Shown here one piece after another: positions 30,172-41,361 of a stretch of DNA of 64,000 nt. Positions within the stretch are counted from its first letter, which is position 1. Every line of letters starts with the position of its first letter. A model generated the notes under the pieces. That model was not told the origin of the DNA. It worked only from the letters and a program-made list of their open reading frames with translations, and did no database searches. The DNA comes from Procambarus clarkii (Eukaryota; Arthropoda; Malacostraca; Decapoda; Cambaridae), in assembly GCF_040958095.1 (NCBI RefSeq), contig NC_091230.1, positions 4,768,822-4,832,821 on the forward strand. Direction: 5' to 3'. Made by a program: the position numbers and the translations under genes.

Positions 30172-31157
30172 GGGCGCATGGCTTCGACATAAATGCAACG
30201 ATCTACATCGAGAAGCACCCAGCTGAGGCCCAGGCGCTGTTCACCTATGCACGGTACGTCAAGACCATGAAGGCGACCCTCAGAGGAGATTGGATGTGGT
30301 ATGACAAGGCCTTCAGATGGGACAAGGAGAGGTCGGACTGTTCTTGGCTCAATTACAGGCTGGACTTGGAATTCCGTTCGGTCCAGTGCATCGCCCAGGC
30401 CGCTGTTCAGACGACAAAGCAGGAGGTGGGGCGAACGGCGGCCCTTACTCTCTCTCTAGCACCCGGGCCGAAGGGCTCCCCCTGGGCTACTGCTTTTCCT
30501 ACCACTCGAGGGGACCCGGCTGCAATTTTACATCATGTTCCTTCAAGCACTACTGCCCGAGCTGTCGAAGGAGGCACCTGGCCTACACCACATGTCCCCC
30601 AGCTTAGCCACGAGACGGACCTTCCCACGACCAGTGCCCTCGACGACACCCACAGGATAAGGGTAAGAAGAACTCCGGCAATAACAACGCCGGTGGACGC
30701 CGACGCCCTTGATGCTTTGCTGGTGGGTTACCACCTACGGGACTACGTCGTGGGGGGTTTCAAAGGGGGGTTCCTACTCGGCTTTGAAGGGGCGCAGACC
30801 CCCCTTTCTTCACGCATCCCTCAGGCTACGACGGACCTCCTGCACATCGTCGGGCCCATGCTCAACAAGGAGTTGAGTCTAGGACGCATCGCCGGCCCCT
30901 TCGAAGCCCCCCCTTTCGAGAATTTCAAGTGTTCGCCCATAGCCTTGAGGGAGAAGTACCGACTCCTGTACAACCTCAGCTACCCTTACTCCTCTGATAG
31001 TGTGAACACCAACATCCCTCGGGAATCGACGTCTGTCACCTACCAGTCTATCAACGACGCGGTGGCGATGGTTGCCAGCCGTTCGCCGGGGGCTCACCTG
31101 GCAAAGTGCGACATCGCAGAAGCATTCCGGATCGTCCCAGTACACCTGAACGACTAC

Positions 31158-31327
31158 TGTTATGGTTTTGGCCAGACAAACAATCTTCGTCCACATGGTT
31201 TTATTCTCCGCAAGTAACAACAACAAAACATTATCAGGTACATGAAATATTATTAACAAGATCATAAACAAAAGAGCATCTGCTCCAAACATGCTACCTC
31301 CAACATCTGTAGTACTCAATCTCAACA
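31158..31327 (-). repeat. Gypsy fossil 3' LTR
   Basis: 170 bp, TGTTATGG...CAACA. Pair of 35426-35595. Confidence 0.92.
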
Positions 31328-31721
31328 TTCCTCCCCTTTTAAATAAACTATATCCCTACAGGTTAAGTCTATCAGGCGGTCGTATGACTCTTCCTGATTT
31401 TCTCAACTGGGAGTCCTGACCTGTTACTTCTGGGAAACATTCTTCTGAATTACTCCTTGTAGAGTCCATAGGGTTAACTGTATCCCCATTACCCTCTACT
31501 GCCCCTTGCTCTGCCTCCCGGTCTCCTGCAGGTGCTGCTATCCCTTCATTATTAGGATGGATATCACTAGTTGCCCCACCCCCACCTGAAGGGTCTTCAA
31601 AATTCCCTGTGAACCTTGGCATGAGCTGATCGGCATTCCTTTTCCTATTAATGTTCCCAAAACTCTGCACTTGCACAGTGAAGTTCCTGCGGCCCAGGAC
31701 CTCCCTAATTTTCCCTTCCAC

Positions 31722-34640
31722 TCAGGGCTTTCCACTTCCAAAATTCCTTGCATATACTGCATCCCCCTCATTAAACAACAATTCCTCTCCCTGAGCCAAC
31801 TGACTGGCCAAGCTAGTTACCGATTTCTCTTTATTGGGATCTGTCTTTACTGCTTCCATGTGCACTTTTAAGTGTCTATTAAACAGTAATTCAGAAGGAG
31901 ATTTACCAGTAGTAGAATGAACAGTTTTCCTTTGATTATATAAAAATCTACAAAGCCTTGTATTAATAGTACCTTCCGTAAACTGCTTTAACCCTTCTTT
32001 CAAGGATCTCACTGCTCTCTCTGCTAGACCATTTGAAGAAGGATTATAGGGGGCAGGTGTTACATGTTTAATACCATTTTTCCGAAAAAAATCCTCAATT
32101 TCCACAGAAACAAAATAAGGAGCATTGTCTGAGACAATTATGTCTGGCAATCCAAAATTACAAAATGTTTTCCTTAGTAATTCACATGTTACAGATGATG
32201 TGGTGGAATTACACACATGCACATCCAGAAATTTGGTGTATGAATCCACCACCACTAGGTAATATTTATTATCCATAGGTCCCGCATAATCTACATGAAG
32301 TCTAGACCAGGGTTTTCCAGTGCATGGCCAAGAAAGTACTAGGGCCTGGGGTTTCTGATAATTCTTAAAGCAAATATGACAATTTTTTGTTACCTCAGCA
32401 ATATCCTGGTCTATTTTTGGCCACCAAACCCAACTTCTAGCTTCTGCTTTCATAGCATTTATGCCATTATGGCCTACATGCAGCTGTTCCAAAATCTTAC
32501 ATCTCAGTTCCCCAGGCACCACCACTCTATTCCTATACAAGAGTACATCCTGGTGAATACTAAGGTCAGCCTTCACTGCAGCATACTCTGACAATAACAA
32601 ATTACCATTCCAACCATATTTGACATTTTTCAACAACAGACTTAATTTAGGATCTCTACCAGTTGCCTTCCTAATAGTCTGGAATGAAATATCCTCAAAA
32701 GACATAGATTCCACCAGGTTAACATACTCCACTGGAATACTGGAATTTAATTCTTCTGTCGCAGGCAATCTACTTAATGCATCAGCTACTACATTATCCT
32801 TGCCTGGCTTAAACTCTAAATCATACTCAAACTGAGAGAGTAGTAATGGCCATCTTTGAATTCTAGCATTGGCATTAACTGGAATCTGCTTACCTCTGCC
32901 AAACAATCCTAGCAGGGGTTTATGATCTGTTCTAGCAAGAAATTTCCTCCCCAGCAGAAAATACCTCAGTTTTTTTACAGCATATACCAAAGCTAAGGCT
33001 TCTTTATCTAACTGAGAATAATTCTGTTCCGCAGGAGATAATTTCTTGCTAGCAAAATATACTACTTTATCCTGACCATCTACTTCCTGTAATAATACAC
33101 AACCCACTCCTACTGGGGAAGCATCTACCTCCAGTTTTAACGGGAGTCTACCTGTAAAATTAGTGAGCACTGGAGAATTGATCAATTCCTGCTTAATATT
33201 CCTGAATGCATTTTCCTCCCTTGCTGCCCACTTAAATCTAGCCACTTTTTTCAACAATTCATACAAGGGTGCTAATTTTGTTGAAAAGTTCTTCACGAAC
33301 TTACAAAAATATGTAACCATCCCAACAAAAGACTGTACTTCCCCAACTGATGTTGGGGCTGGGGCATCTGTTATAGCAGCTACATTTTTGTGAGAAGGAG
33401 TAAAGCCCTTACCTGAAATATGGTACCCCAGATATTCAATGGCCTTGGTCTTCAACGTTGTTTTTCCCTTATTAATCTTCACATTGTGCTTTTGCAAAAG
33501 TTTCAAAACTTGTTCTAATCTAGCATCATGCACTTCCTCATTCTCCCCACATACAATAATGTCATCTAAAAAACTAGCCACACCTTCAATGTTAACTAAC
33601 AACTGGGACATGAATCTCTGAAAAATTGCTGGAGACGAGGAGAGTCCAAAAGGAAGTCTTTTATACTTAAATAACCCCTTGTGGGTATTAATCACTAACA
33701 ATTTCTGGCTCTCCTCCTCTACAGGAATTTGCAAGTAAGCATCTTTCAGGTCAATCTTAGAAAAAATTGCTCCCTTGCAGACCACTGACAACAACTCATC
33801 TATCTTAGGTAAAGGGTACTTCTCACAGTGTATGCGGTTGTTCAGTTCTTTGAAGTCTGCACAGATTCTCATGGATTTCCGATCTGCCTTCAACACTAGT
33901 ACAATTGGGGCTGCCCACTCACTATGTGTAATTGGCTCTAAGATGCCTTCTGCCACATGCTTTTCCAGGGCTGATTCTACCAATTGCTTGTAATGAAACG
34001 GAACTGTTCTTGCCTTGAAAAATTTAGGTGAAGCCCCACTTTTCAGGTGAATTTTTGCCACCATGCTATTAATTGGCTTATCTGCCTCCACTGAATATTT
34101 GTCTAACATTTGTTCGGCACTTTTAATTGTTTTAACTATCGACAATTCATCTAGGCCGGCCAAGAAAATTCCCACTTTTTCCATGAGATCCTTACCACAT
34201 AGGCTAGGATTATGTGAATCCACTACATAAAAATCCTGGACAATTTCTTTTCCATTATAACCTACTTTTGCCGACACCTTGCCATAGACCTTAATCGGTA
34301 CATTATCATAAGCACTTAAAGATTTTTTACCTGGTTTTACATTCAATTGCAAGGTATCTGCCCAATCTCTAGACAATGTTGACACTGCAGCACCAGTGTC
34401 CAGTTCCAAGGGAACTAACTTCCCATTAATTACAAAATTCACCACTTGTGACTTCACTGAACATACCTTTTCTTTCACCGAATATAGTCGGTTTTCCTCA
34501 CCTGCAGCTTCTTCAGACTGGTTACCTTCCTCTACTGCCTTGACCACAGTACCACTACCTCTTCTTCCTGCATTCCCTGGTCGTCTCCTCTCCCAGGCCT
34601 TGTTGTTCCTGTTCAGATATTCCCTACACACTCTCTGCAA
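31722..34640 (-). CDS. pol: Gypsy fossil pol region
   Basis: About 970 codons of the fossil's pol. In order: retropepsin (LDTGAAVSTLS), reverse transcriptase with the FLDDIIV catalytic strand, RNase H (the TDHKPLLGLF region), the zinc-binding part of integrase, and the integrase core (HVDYAGPM ... SDNAPYF). The order of RNase H before integrase is that of Gypsy elements. The overall look is that of Mag/K02A2.6-type proteins. It runs antisense to the host DIRS fossil. Confidence 0.9.
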   Translation of the reverse strand: MQRVCREYLNRNNKAWERRRPGNAGRRGSGTVVKAVEEGNQSEEAAGEENRLYSVKEKVCSVKSQVVNFVINGKLVPLELDTGAAVSTLSRDWADTLQLNVKPGKKSLSAYDNVPIKVYGKVSAKVGYNGKEIVQDFYVVDSHNPSLCGKDLMEKVGIFLAGLDELSIVKTIKSAEQMLDKYSVEADKPINSMVAKIHLKSGASPKFFKARTVPFHYKQLVESALEKHVAEGILEPITHSEWAAPIVLVLKADRKSMRICADFKELNNRIHCEKYPLPKIDELLSVVCKGAIFSKIDLKDAYLQIPVEEESQKLLVINTHKGLFKYKRLPFGLSSSPAIFQRFMSQLLVNIEGVASFLDDIIVCGENEEVHDARLEQVLKLLQKHNVKINKGKTTLKTKAIEYLGYHISGKGFTPSHKNVAAITDAPAPTSVGEVQSFVGMVTYFCKFVKNFSTKLAPLYELLKKVARFKWAAREENAFRNIKQELINSPVLTNFTGRLPLKLEVDASPVGVGCVLLQEVDGQDKVVYFASKKLSPAEQNYSQLDKEALALVYAVKKLRYFLLGRKFLARTDHKPLLGLFGRGKQIPVNANARIQRWPLLLSQFEYDLEFKPGKDNVVADALSRLPATEELNSSIPVEYVNLVESMSFEDISFQTIRKATGRDPKLSLLLKNVKYGWNGNLLLSEYAAVKADLSIHQDVLLYRNRVVVPGELRCKILEQLHVGHNGINAMKAEARSWVWWPKIDQDIAEVTKNCHICFKNYQKPQALVLSWPCTGKPWSRLHVDYAGPMDNKYYLVVVDSYTKFLDVHVCNSTTSSVTCELLRKTFCNFGLPDIIVSDNAPYFVSVEIEDFFRKNGIKHVTPAPYNPSSNGLAERAVRSLKEGLKQFTEGTINTRLCRFLYNQRKTVHSTTGKSPSELLFNRHLKVHMEAVKTDPNKEKSVTSLASQLAQGEELLFNEGDAVYARNFGSGKP

Positions 34641-34670
34641 GTGTCCCTCCTTGTTACAAAAGTTGCATAT

Positions 34671-35117
34671 CTATGCACGAAACGTGCACTTGCTACTTAT
34701 GTGCTTGTATCCACAGTGTGTACATCTGATCTGGCTCTGTACGACCATAATTTCCTGAGAAGAAGTCTTACTTCCAAAAGTCCTTTCCAGGTTCAATATC
34801 TTCTCGAGCACTGTCCATGAAGTCATCGATTGTAGATCCAAATTTTCTGCCACCAGGTTAGGGAAATAATTCTCCTTTTCCACTGCCATGAACAACTAGT
34901 CCCTAACCCTGCCGTCCAACTGTGCTCCGAAGTTGCAGTGGTTAGCCAAAGCCTTCAATTCCGCAAATAAATCCTGTACGGATTCCTGCTGCTTTTTCGT
35001 CCTCTTCTGGAAATCCATCAAACTCCTGTGATATGATGGTTTCACCACATACTGACGTTTAAGCAAAGCAATCAAGTCTACATAGGTCTTCGTGTGCGGT
35101 AGCTCAGGTGCACACAA
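34671..35117 (-). pseudogene. gag: Gypsy fossil gag region
   Basis: Capsid-like sequence (LIALLKRQYVVKP, ESVQDLFAELKALA) followed by a CCHC-type knuckle region (CTHCGYKHISSKC). It looks broken. Confidence 0.7.
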
Positions 35118-35425
35118 ATTTCCGAGAACACTATATGCTTCAGAACCCAGTGAAACTAAGAGTACCGCTTTCTTGGTGGCGTCCTCCTTAATCTAGCTCC
35201 CGGTACTGAAAGTTTGCTTCCAGCAGGCTGAGCCACAGGTCCAACGAGATCTTGGCAGTGTTTAGCGGCTCGATTGACATGGTAGCCATGGCCACGGTGT
35301 AGCACACTCCACTGTTATATGCGAAGCGTCCACTCGTCCACACGACGTACCCTGCACTGTCTTGATCCTCACACCACGTCTCGTACCCAGGCTCTCTGCC
35401 AGCGATGTTTAATTCTCGTCGCCAC

Positions 35426-35595
35426 TGTTATGGTTTTGGTCAGACAAACAATCTTCGTCCACATGGTTTTATTCTCCGCCAGTAACAACAACAAAACATT
35501 ATCAGGTACATGAAATATTATTAAGAAGATCATAAACAAAAGAGCATCTGCTCCAAACATGCTACTTCCAACATCTGTAGTACTCAATCCCAACA
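35426..35595 (-). repeat. Gypsy fossil 5' LTR
   Basis: 170 bp, pair of 31158-31327, followed by the second ACTAC copy at 35596-35600. Confidence 0.92.
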
Positions 35596-35600
35596 ACTAC

Positions 35601-36692
35601 CATCTCCTTGGGTTTTCTTATGGTGGCAAGTACTACCATGAGAAGATGCTCAGCATGGGACCCGACCCCTCCTGCCGGATCTTCGAGACCTTTTCCAGTG
35701 CCCTGCAGTGGATCCTCGCCGAGAAGTTCGGGGTGCGCGACGTTGTGAAGGTACTGGACGACTTCCTCTTCGTCAGTTTCACTTTCGCCGAGTGCCAACG
35801 AAGCCTGCGGGTGTTCTCTGCCCTCTGCGAGCGATTGGGGGTTCTCTTGGCACCACACAAGAACGAGGGCCCGTGCTCCTGCCTCACGTTCCTAGGCCTG
35901 GAGATTGATGCTCGTAGGATGGAAACAAGACTCCCCGAGGACAAGAGAACGAAGTACACGGCGGCGGTGGAAGACGCGCTGAGTCTAGAGCGCATCCCCC
36001 TCCAGGACCTGCAGGCGATCATTGGAAAGTTGCAATTCGCCACTGCGGTAATTCCGGGCGGCCGGGCCTTCCTGCGTCGTCTGCACCTGCTCATACGGGG
36101 TGTCCAGCGCCCCTCGCGACTATGCCACTTGGGCGCTGAGGCTAAGCTCGACCTCGCCGCCTGGCGCTCCTTCCTCAGTGACTTCAATGGAGTAACAATC
36201 TTTCCCCCAAATGGTGAATGGGGAAGTGCTCCATCACTTTCAATGTGCGTCGACGTTTCTTCCAAGGGGTATGGCCTAACGCTAGGGGCGGCCTGGTTCA
36301 GGGGAACGTGGCCACAGGACTGGTGTCGGCTCAACATTGCATTGCTCAAGCTCTACCCTTTCTACATGGGTATAGCACTCTTCGCCCTGGTATTGGCCAA
36401 TAAGAGGCTGGTGTGCAAATCGGACAACAGTGCTATGGTAAATGCGCTCATCTCTCTTTCTGCTAGGTGCCCCCTCCTAATGCAACTTGTCAGGCCTTTG
36501 GCAGTGCTCCTGCTCAATCATAACATTACGTTCATCCCCTCCCACCTCCCAGGCAAACTAAACGGGGTTTGTGACTCTCTTTCCTGCTTACAGACGCTGC
36601 CGCCCTTGTTCCTGCGAGACGCAGGCCTCGCCGAGACGCCGATCGTAGTTCCCACACACCTCCTGCCATGCAACTTCACCCTGCAACTGTAA
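35601..36692 (+). pseudogene. DIRS fossil: part of reverse transcriptase and RNase H region
   Basis: Contains VLDDFLFVSFT (the catalytic strand in its DIRS form), TFLGLEID, and an RNase H-like C-terminus (MCVDVSSKGYG, CKSDNSAMVNAL). The other part of the same region lies before the Gypsy insertion, at about 30660-31157. Confidence 0.85.
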
Positions 36693-37582
36693 GGACCCTG
36701 TTTAACTCCCTGCAACCAGCGACGCGGCGTGTTTACCAGGCTAAGTGGGCGGAGTATGTTGCCTACGTCTCGGCAGGACGGCGAGAAGAATGCCCCTTTG
36801 ATGCTACCCCCTCGACCCTGGTGAACTTCCGGCAATCCCTGCTCTCGCGGGGCCTGGCGTTCCATTCTCTTCATGCTTACCTAGCGGCCATCGCCTTCGT
36901 CTGCAAGTTGCATGGTAGGAGGGACCCAACACGACAGTTCCTGGTCACTCAACTCCTCAAAGGGGCACGAAACTCCGCACGACGGGTCCCTGCGCGGCGT
37001 CTCCCTGTGACGAAGCGCCTCCTGCATCGCTTGCTGCGGGCACTGGGAGGCATATGTAACACTGCCTATGAGAAGTCTTGCTACAGGGCGCTCTTTTCCC
37101 TGGCTTTCCACGCCTGCCTCCGCCCGGATGAGGCGGTCTACGCGGAACGAGGACGACACACGCTCAGCATGGAACAGGTATCAATTACGAGGGTAGGAAT
37201 TGATATTGTCTTCAACTCTTACAAGCACAGCACAGGTCGCACGCCCACCATCTTCCTGAGAGTGAACCCTTCCAGCAAGTACTGCCCGGTCCGTGCCCTG
37301 TCTAAATACTTTAACTACAGGGGCGCGGGCCCAGGGCCCATATTCAAACATGCCGCAGGCGCACCTGTTACCAGGCAAGATTTCTCCAGAATGCTTCGCG
37401 CTGCCCTCACGGAGCTAGGCTTGCCCCCAGCTGACTACGCCCCGCATTCCTTTCGAATTGGCAAGACCACCCATCTGTCTCTAGACGGGTTTGCCCCAAC
37501 GGAGATAATGGCAGTCGGCAGGTGGAAGAGTAACGCTTTTACTTCCTACGTCAGGCAGGACATTGTCGCTCTGCCACTCTGA
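36668..37582 (+). CDS. DIRS fossil: tyrosine recombinase
   Basis: A tyrosine recombinase/phage-integrase-like domain of about 300 codons, overlapping the end of the RNase H frame. The family's catalytic box is visible (PHSFRIGKTT, GRWKS, then a tyrosine). DIRS elements use this enzyme instead of an integrase to insert circular DNA, so they leave no target duplication. Confidence 0.88.
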   Translation: MQLHPATVRTLFNSLQPATRRVYQAKWAEYVAYVSAGRREECPFDATPSTLVNFRQSLLSRGLAFHSLHAYLAAIAFVCKLHGRRDPTRQFLVTQLLKGARNSARRVPARRLPVTKRLLHRLLRALGGICNTAYEKSCYRALFSLAFHACLRPDEAVYAERGRHTLSMEQVSITRVGIDIVFNSYKHSTGRTPTIFLRVNPSSKYCPVRALSKYFNYRGAGPGPIFKHAAGAPVTRQDFSRMLRAALTELGLPPADYAPHSFRIGKTTHLSLDGFAPTEIMAVGRWKSNAFTSYVRQDIVALPL

Positions 37583-37639
37583 GGCCTCCCCGCGGCCAGC
37601 GGGCACTCGCCCTTCCGGGGTGGGGGGGTCCGGCCTGCT

Positions 37640-38262
37640 GGCCTGCGGAGTGGGGGTGCAGCGCCGATCCCCAAGTGTTCTGCTGTCCGCAGCTAATACT
37701 TTGCCTTTACAGTCAGTCTAGGTGCTAGTAAGCCCTACCTTTAGTCAGGAAATCCTTCTCTTTATTCCTTGGCGGCACGGCCTCACGCCCTGGGGTTAAA
37801 TTTTCACCCATTGTCATATCAGGTTTTCCCCAGTCTCTAGGTATTTTCTGCCCGCCTGTTTAATTCCCGTTAATTCAACTAGGATTTACCATTATGTCTT
37901 TCCGGCCTCTTGGTCGGATTTCATTAAGTGTTATGTGGCCTATTCACTTTATATTTACTCTTTGTGTCCTGAATGTTATACATAGTATTATATAATTACA
38001 TTACATTTGCCCACTGCCTTACTTCTAGTACCAGATAAGCTATTAAGTTTCTGCAGAATTCGTTTCCATGTCACTAGGCTAAGCTTACTCTTACTACGGG
38101 TGTACATTTTAAGTTAAATGATAGTACTCAGTTAGACATGGACATGTTACATTTGTTAATTCTTAATTATTTGCATGTTCTGCAGAAATTATTTTACTTG
38201 TACTTCAACTACGTAATAAATAAGCCCCCATACTGTCGGTGTCTTTTTTCCCCTGATCAGAA
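37640..38262 (+). repeat. DIRS fossil 3' terminal region
   Basis: Non-coding end shared with 3920-4433 plus 29773-29787. It ends near CCCCTGATCAG, where LINE-J sequence begins. Confidence 0.75.
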
Positions 38263-39412
38263 AACAGCGAGTAACGGTGAAGGAGGAGGCATCAGAGTGG
38301 CAAGATATGACCAGCGGGGTTCCACAGGGCTCTGTACTCGGACCCATTCTGTTTCTAGTATATGTAAACGTCTACCAGCGAGCATCAGAAATATTACAGG
38401 AACAACCGTGGACATCTTCAAGAGGAAACTAAATTGTTTCCTTCAAGGGGTGCCGGACCAACTGGGCTGTGGTGGGTATGTGGGCCTGTGGGCCGCTCAA
38501 AGCAACAGCCTGGTGGACCAAACTCTCACAAGTCAAGTCTGGCCTCGGGCCAGGCTTGGGGAGTAGAAGAACTCCCTGAACCCCATCAACCAGGTATCAA
38601 CCAGGTACCTTCCAGAGGGTATAGATTCATTCCTCTCTATGTTTGCTGATGATGCAAAAATTATGAGAAGAATCAAAACAGATGAAGATAGACAGAGACT
38701 ACAGGACGACCTGGACAAACTGAAGGAATGGTCTAGAAAATGGCTGCTAAAGTTCAACTCAGGAAAGTGTAAAGTAATGAAATTATGCGAAGGGAGCAGA
38801 AGGCTGAACACAAGGTACCATCTGGGAGGTGAAATCCTGCAAGAGTCAAATAGAGAGAAAGATATGGGGTCGATATCACACCGAACCTGTCCCCAGAGGC
38901 CCACATCAAAAACTAAGCGGCATATGCTAGACTGGCCAATATAAGATCTGCCTTTAGAAACTTGTGTAAGGAATCGTTCAAGACCCTGTATACCACTTAT
39001 GTAAGACCAATCCTGAAGTATGCAGCTCCAGCCTGGAGTCTATACCTAGTTAAATAGAAGACGAAGTTCGAGAAGATTCAGAGGTATACCACCAGACTGG
39101 TCCCGGAACTGAGAGGAATGAGCTACGAGGAAAGGCTAAGGGAGCTGAACCTCACAACCCTGGAAAACAGAGGAGTAAGGGGGGACATGATAACCACCTA
39201 CAAAATTCTCAGGGGAATTGACAGGGTGGAAAAAGACAAACTCTTTAGCACGGGTGGAACACGAACAAGGGGACACAGGTGGAAACTTAGTACCCAGATG
39301 AGCCACAGAGACGTTAGAAATTTTTTCATTGTCAGGGTAGTTAACAAATGGAATGCATTAAGTAGTGTTGTGGTGGAGGCTGACTCAATACACAGTTTCA
39401 AATGTAGATCAA
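38262..39412 (+). mobile_element. LINE-J, RT C-terminal half, interrupted
   Basis: Begins in the RT at a QRVTV-like block and continues with GVPQGSVLGPI, MFADDAKIMRRIKTDED, YVRPIL and RGMSYEERLRELNL to VVNKWNAL. A 235-bp foreign piece (38377-38611) splits it before the FADD strand. Frames are broken around the insertion, near 38870 and near 39055. The 3' UTR is missing. The copy stops at CAAATGTAGAT, where an opposite-strand LINE-J begins. Confidence 0.85.
38377..38611 (+). mobile_element. 3' end of another LINE inserted into LINE-J
   Basis: Encodes a short RT C-terminus (RLPASIRNITGTTVDIFKRK, LNCFLQGVPDQ) and ends in a tandem ATCAACCAGGTA, typical of a 3' repeat tail. LINE-J sequence resumes at CTTCCAGAGGGTATAGA. 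Confidence 0.7.
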
Positions 39413-39419
39413 ATGTAGA

Positions 39420-41075
39420 TTTTTTTTCAAATGTAGATTTTTTCTCACGATTTTCTCCATCACTTTGCATGGTATACAAGTTAAGGACACTGGCCTGTAG
39501 TTCAGTGCCTCTTGTCTGTCACCCTTTTTGTATATTGGGACCACATTAGCCGCCTTCCATATTTCTGGTAGGTCTCCCATCTCCAGTGACCTACTATACA
39601 CTATGGAGAGTGGCAAGCAGAGTGCCTCTGCACACTCTTTCAATACCCATGGTGAGATCCCGTCTGGACCAACAGCCTTTCTAACATCCAGATCCAGCAG
39701 GTGTCTCTTGACCTCTTCTCTCGTAATTTCGAACCCTTCCAAGGCCGCCTGGTTTACTTCCCTTTCTTCTAGCACAGTGACCTCACCTTGTTCTGTTGTG
39801 AAGACCTCCTGGAACCTCTTGTTGAGTTCTTCACACACCTCTTTGTCATTCTCTGTACACCTGTCCTCGCCTGTTCTAAGTTTCACTACCTGTTCTTTAC
39901 TGTTGTTTTCCTTCTGATGTGACTGTGGAGTAGCTTTGGTTCGGTCTTGGCTTCGTTTACTATAAAATTTTCATAACTTTTCTCTGCTTCTCTTCTCACC
40001 CTGACATACTCATTCCTGGTTCTTTGGTATCTCTCTCTGCTTTTTGGTGTTCTGTTATTCCGGAAGTTCCTCCACGCCCTTTTGTTCAGTTTCTTTGCTT
40101 CCATACATGCCCTATTATACCATGGATTCGTCTTTTGCTTCTCGGAATTTTCCTTTTGGGCCGGTATGTATCTGCTTACTGCCTCCTGACACTTTTGGGG
40201 GACATAGTCCATCATATCTTGTACAGACTTATCTCTGAGGTCTGTGTCCCAAGATATTTCCCTTTGGAACCCTCTCATCTCCTCATAATTTCCCTTTCGG
40301 TATGCCAGCCTTTTGTTTCCTAGTTCTTTTTTGGGGGAGATAATTCCTAGCTCTACCAGGTACTCAAAGTTCAATACACTGTGATCACTCATTCCCAAGG
40401 GTGCTTCCATCTTGACTTCCCTTATATCCCACTCATTTAGGGTAAATATAAAATCAAGCATTGCTGGTTCATCTTCTCCTCTCATTCTTGTTTGTTCCTT
40501 GATGTGCTGGCTTAGAAAGTTTCTTGTTGCCACGTCCAGCAGCTTAGCTCTCCATGTTTCTGGTCCTACATGTGGGTCTCTGTTCTCCCAATCTGTCTTC
40601 CCATGGTTGAAGTCTCTCATGATTAGTAGTCCTGCTAGCAACAGAAGCTGCTGTCTCTATTATGTTAATGGTGGTCATATTGTTTCTATCATATTCGTGT
40701 CTGGGTCTTCTGTCATTTGGTGGTGGATTATATATGACTACCACTATAATTTTTTGCCCTCCAGTTGTTATTGTACCTGTTAAGTAGTCACTGAAACCTT
40801 CACATCCCTGAACAATCATCTCCTCAAAATCTCAGCCTTTTCTTACCAGCAGGGCTACACTATCACCACCTCTTCCTTCTCTCTCTCTTTCCTCATAACA
40901 TAATAGTCCTGTGGGAACACTGCATTTGTTATGGTTTTCGTTAGCTTTGTTTCTGTGAGAGTTATTATGTCTGGGATTTCGTCTAGTACCCATTTTCCAA
41001 GTTCATTTGCTTTATTTGTAATTCCATCTATGTTAGTGTACATTGCCTTGAGGCTCACTTTCTTTTGTCCCTTCT
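39420..41075 (-). mobile_element. LINE-J ORF2, 5' half (endonuclease to RT start)
   Basis: Minus strand in order: the APE-type endonuclease N-terminus (MYTNIDGITNKANEL, PDIITLTETKL, near 41050), IVVVIYNPPP, a diverged GDFN-type block (RDFNHGKTDW), MSDHSVLNFEYLV, a basic linker, then the RT start VRKAVGPDGISPWVLK and VVPIYKKGDRQEALNYRPVS. It stops at VMEKIVRKN. The frame is split into at least four pieces. It supplies the parts that the plus-strand copies in this window lack. Confidence 0.85.
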
Positions 41076-41361
41076 CAAATATCCTCCTTGGTGAGTGTTC
41101 TGCTGTTGGGGGAAGCTGTTCCCTGGGTGTGAGGATTTGTGAGGTGGATAACAGGGTTGCAGAAGATACTGGGATGAGGAGTCAAGTGAAGGGGGGAGGG
41201 ACAGGGAGGGTATGGGGTGAAAGGGGAGGGAGGACAGGAAGGAAAGGGGGGACTCAGCGGGAGGAGGGGAGGGGTAGAAGGGTGGGGATTGGGTGTGGGG
41301 GGAAAGAGATTTGGCTGGGTATTTGAGTGGGGGCAGGGAGGGTTTGATGTAGGGGGGCTTT

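Larger units (their letters stand above)
31158..35595 (-). mobile_element. Gypsy (Mag-like) LTR retrotransposon fossil inside the DIRS fossil
   Basis: A 4.4 kb minus-strand element with two 170-bp LTRs, a primer-site-like TGGCGACGAGAA inside the 5' LTR, and a purine tract (AAAAGGGGAGGAA) next to the 3' LTR. Its gag region has a zinc knuckle, and pol has protease, reverse transcriptase, RNase H and integrase in Gypsy order. The 5-bp duplication ACTAC flanks it (31153-31157, 35596-35600). The LTRs differ at five of 170 positions (about 97% identical), so it is fairly young. Pol looks open. The gag part looks broken in perhaps two or three places. Confidence 0.93.
30172..38262 (+). mobile_element. 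DIRS-like (tyrosine-recombinase) retrotransposon fossil, broken
   Basis: A fossil with parts in the order expected of DIRS elements: a gag-like ORF1 remnant with a cysteine/histidine cluster (about 30180-30610), the reverse transcriptase and RNase H region, the tyrosine recombinase (36668-37582), and a 3' non-coding terminus (37640-38262). A minus-strand Gypsy fossil sits inside the reverse transcriptase region (31158-35595). The 5' end looks incomplete and ORF1 is partial. Besides the insertion it appears broken in only a few places. Its age is unknown, but it predates the Gypsy insertion. Confidence 0.88.
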
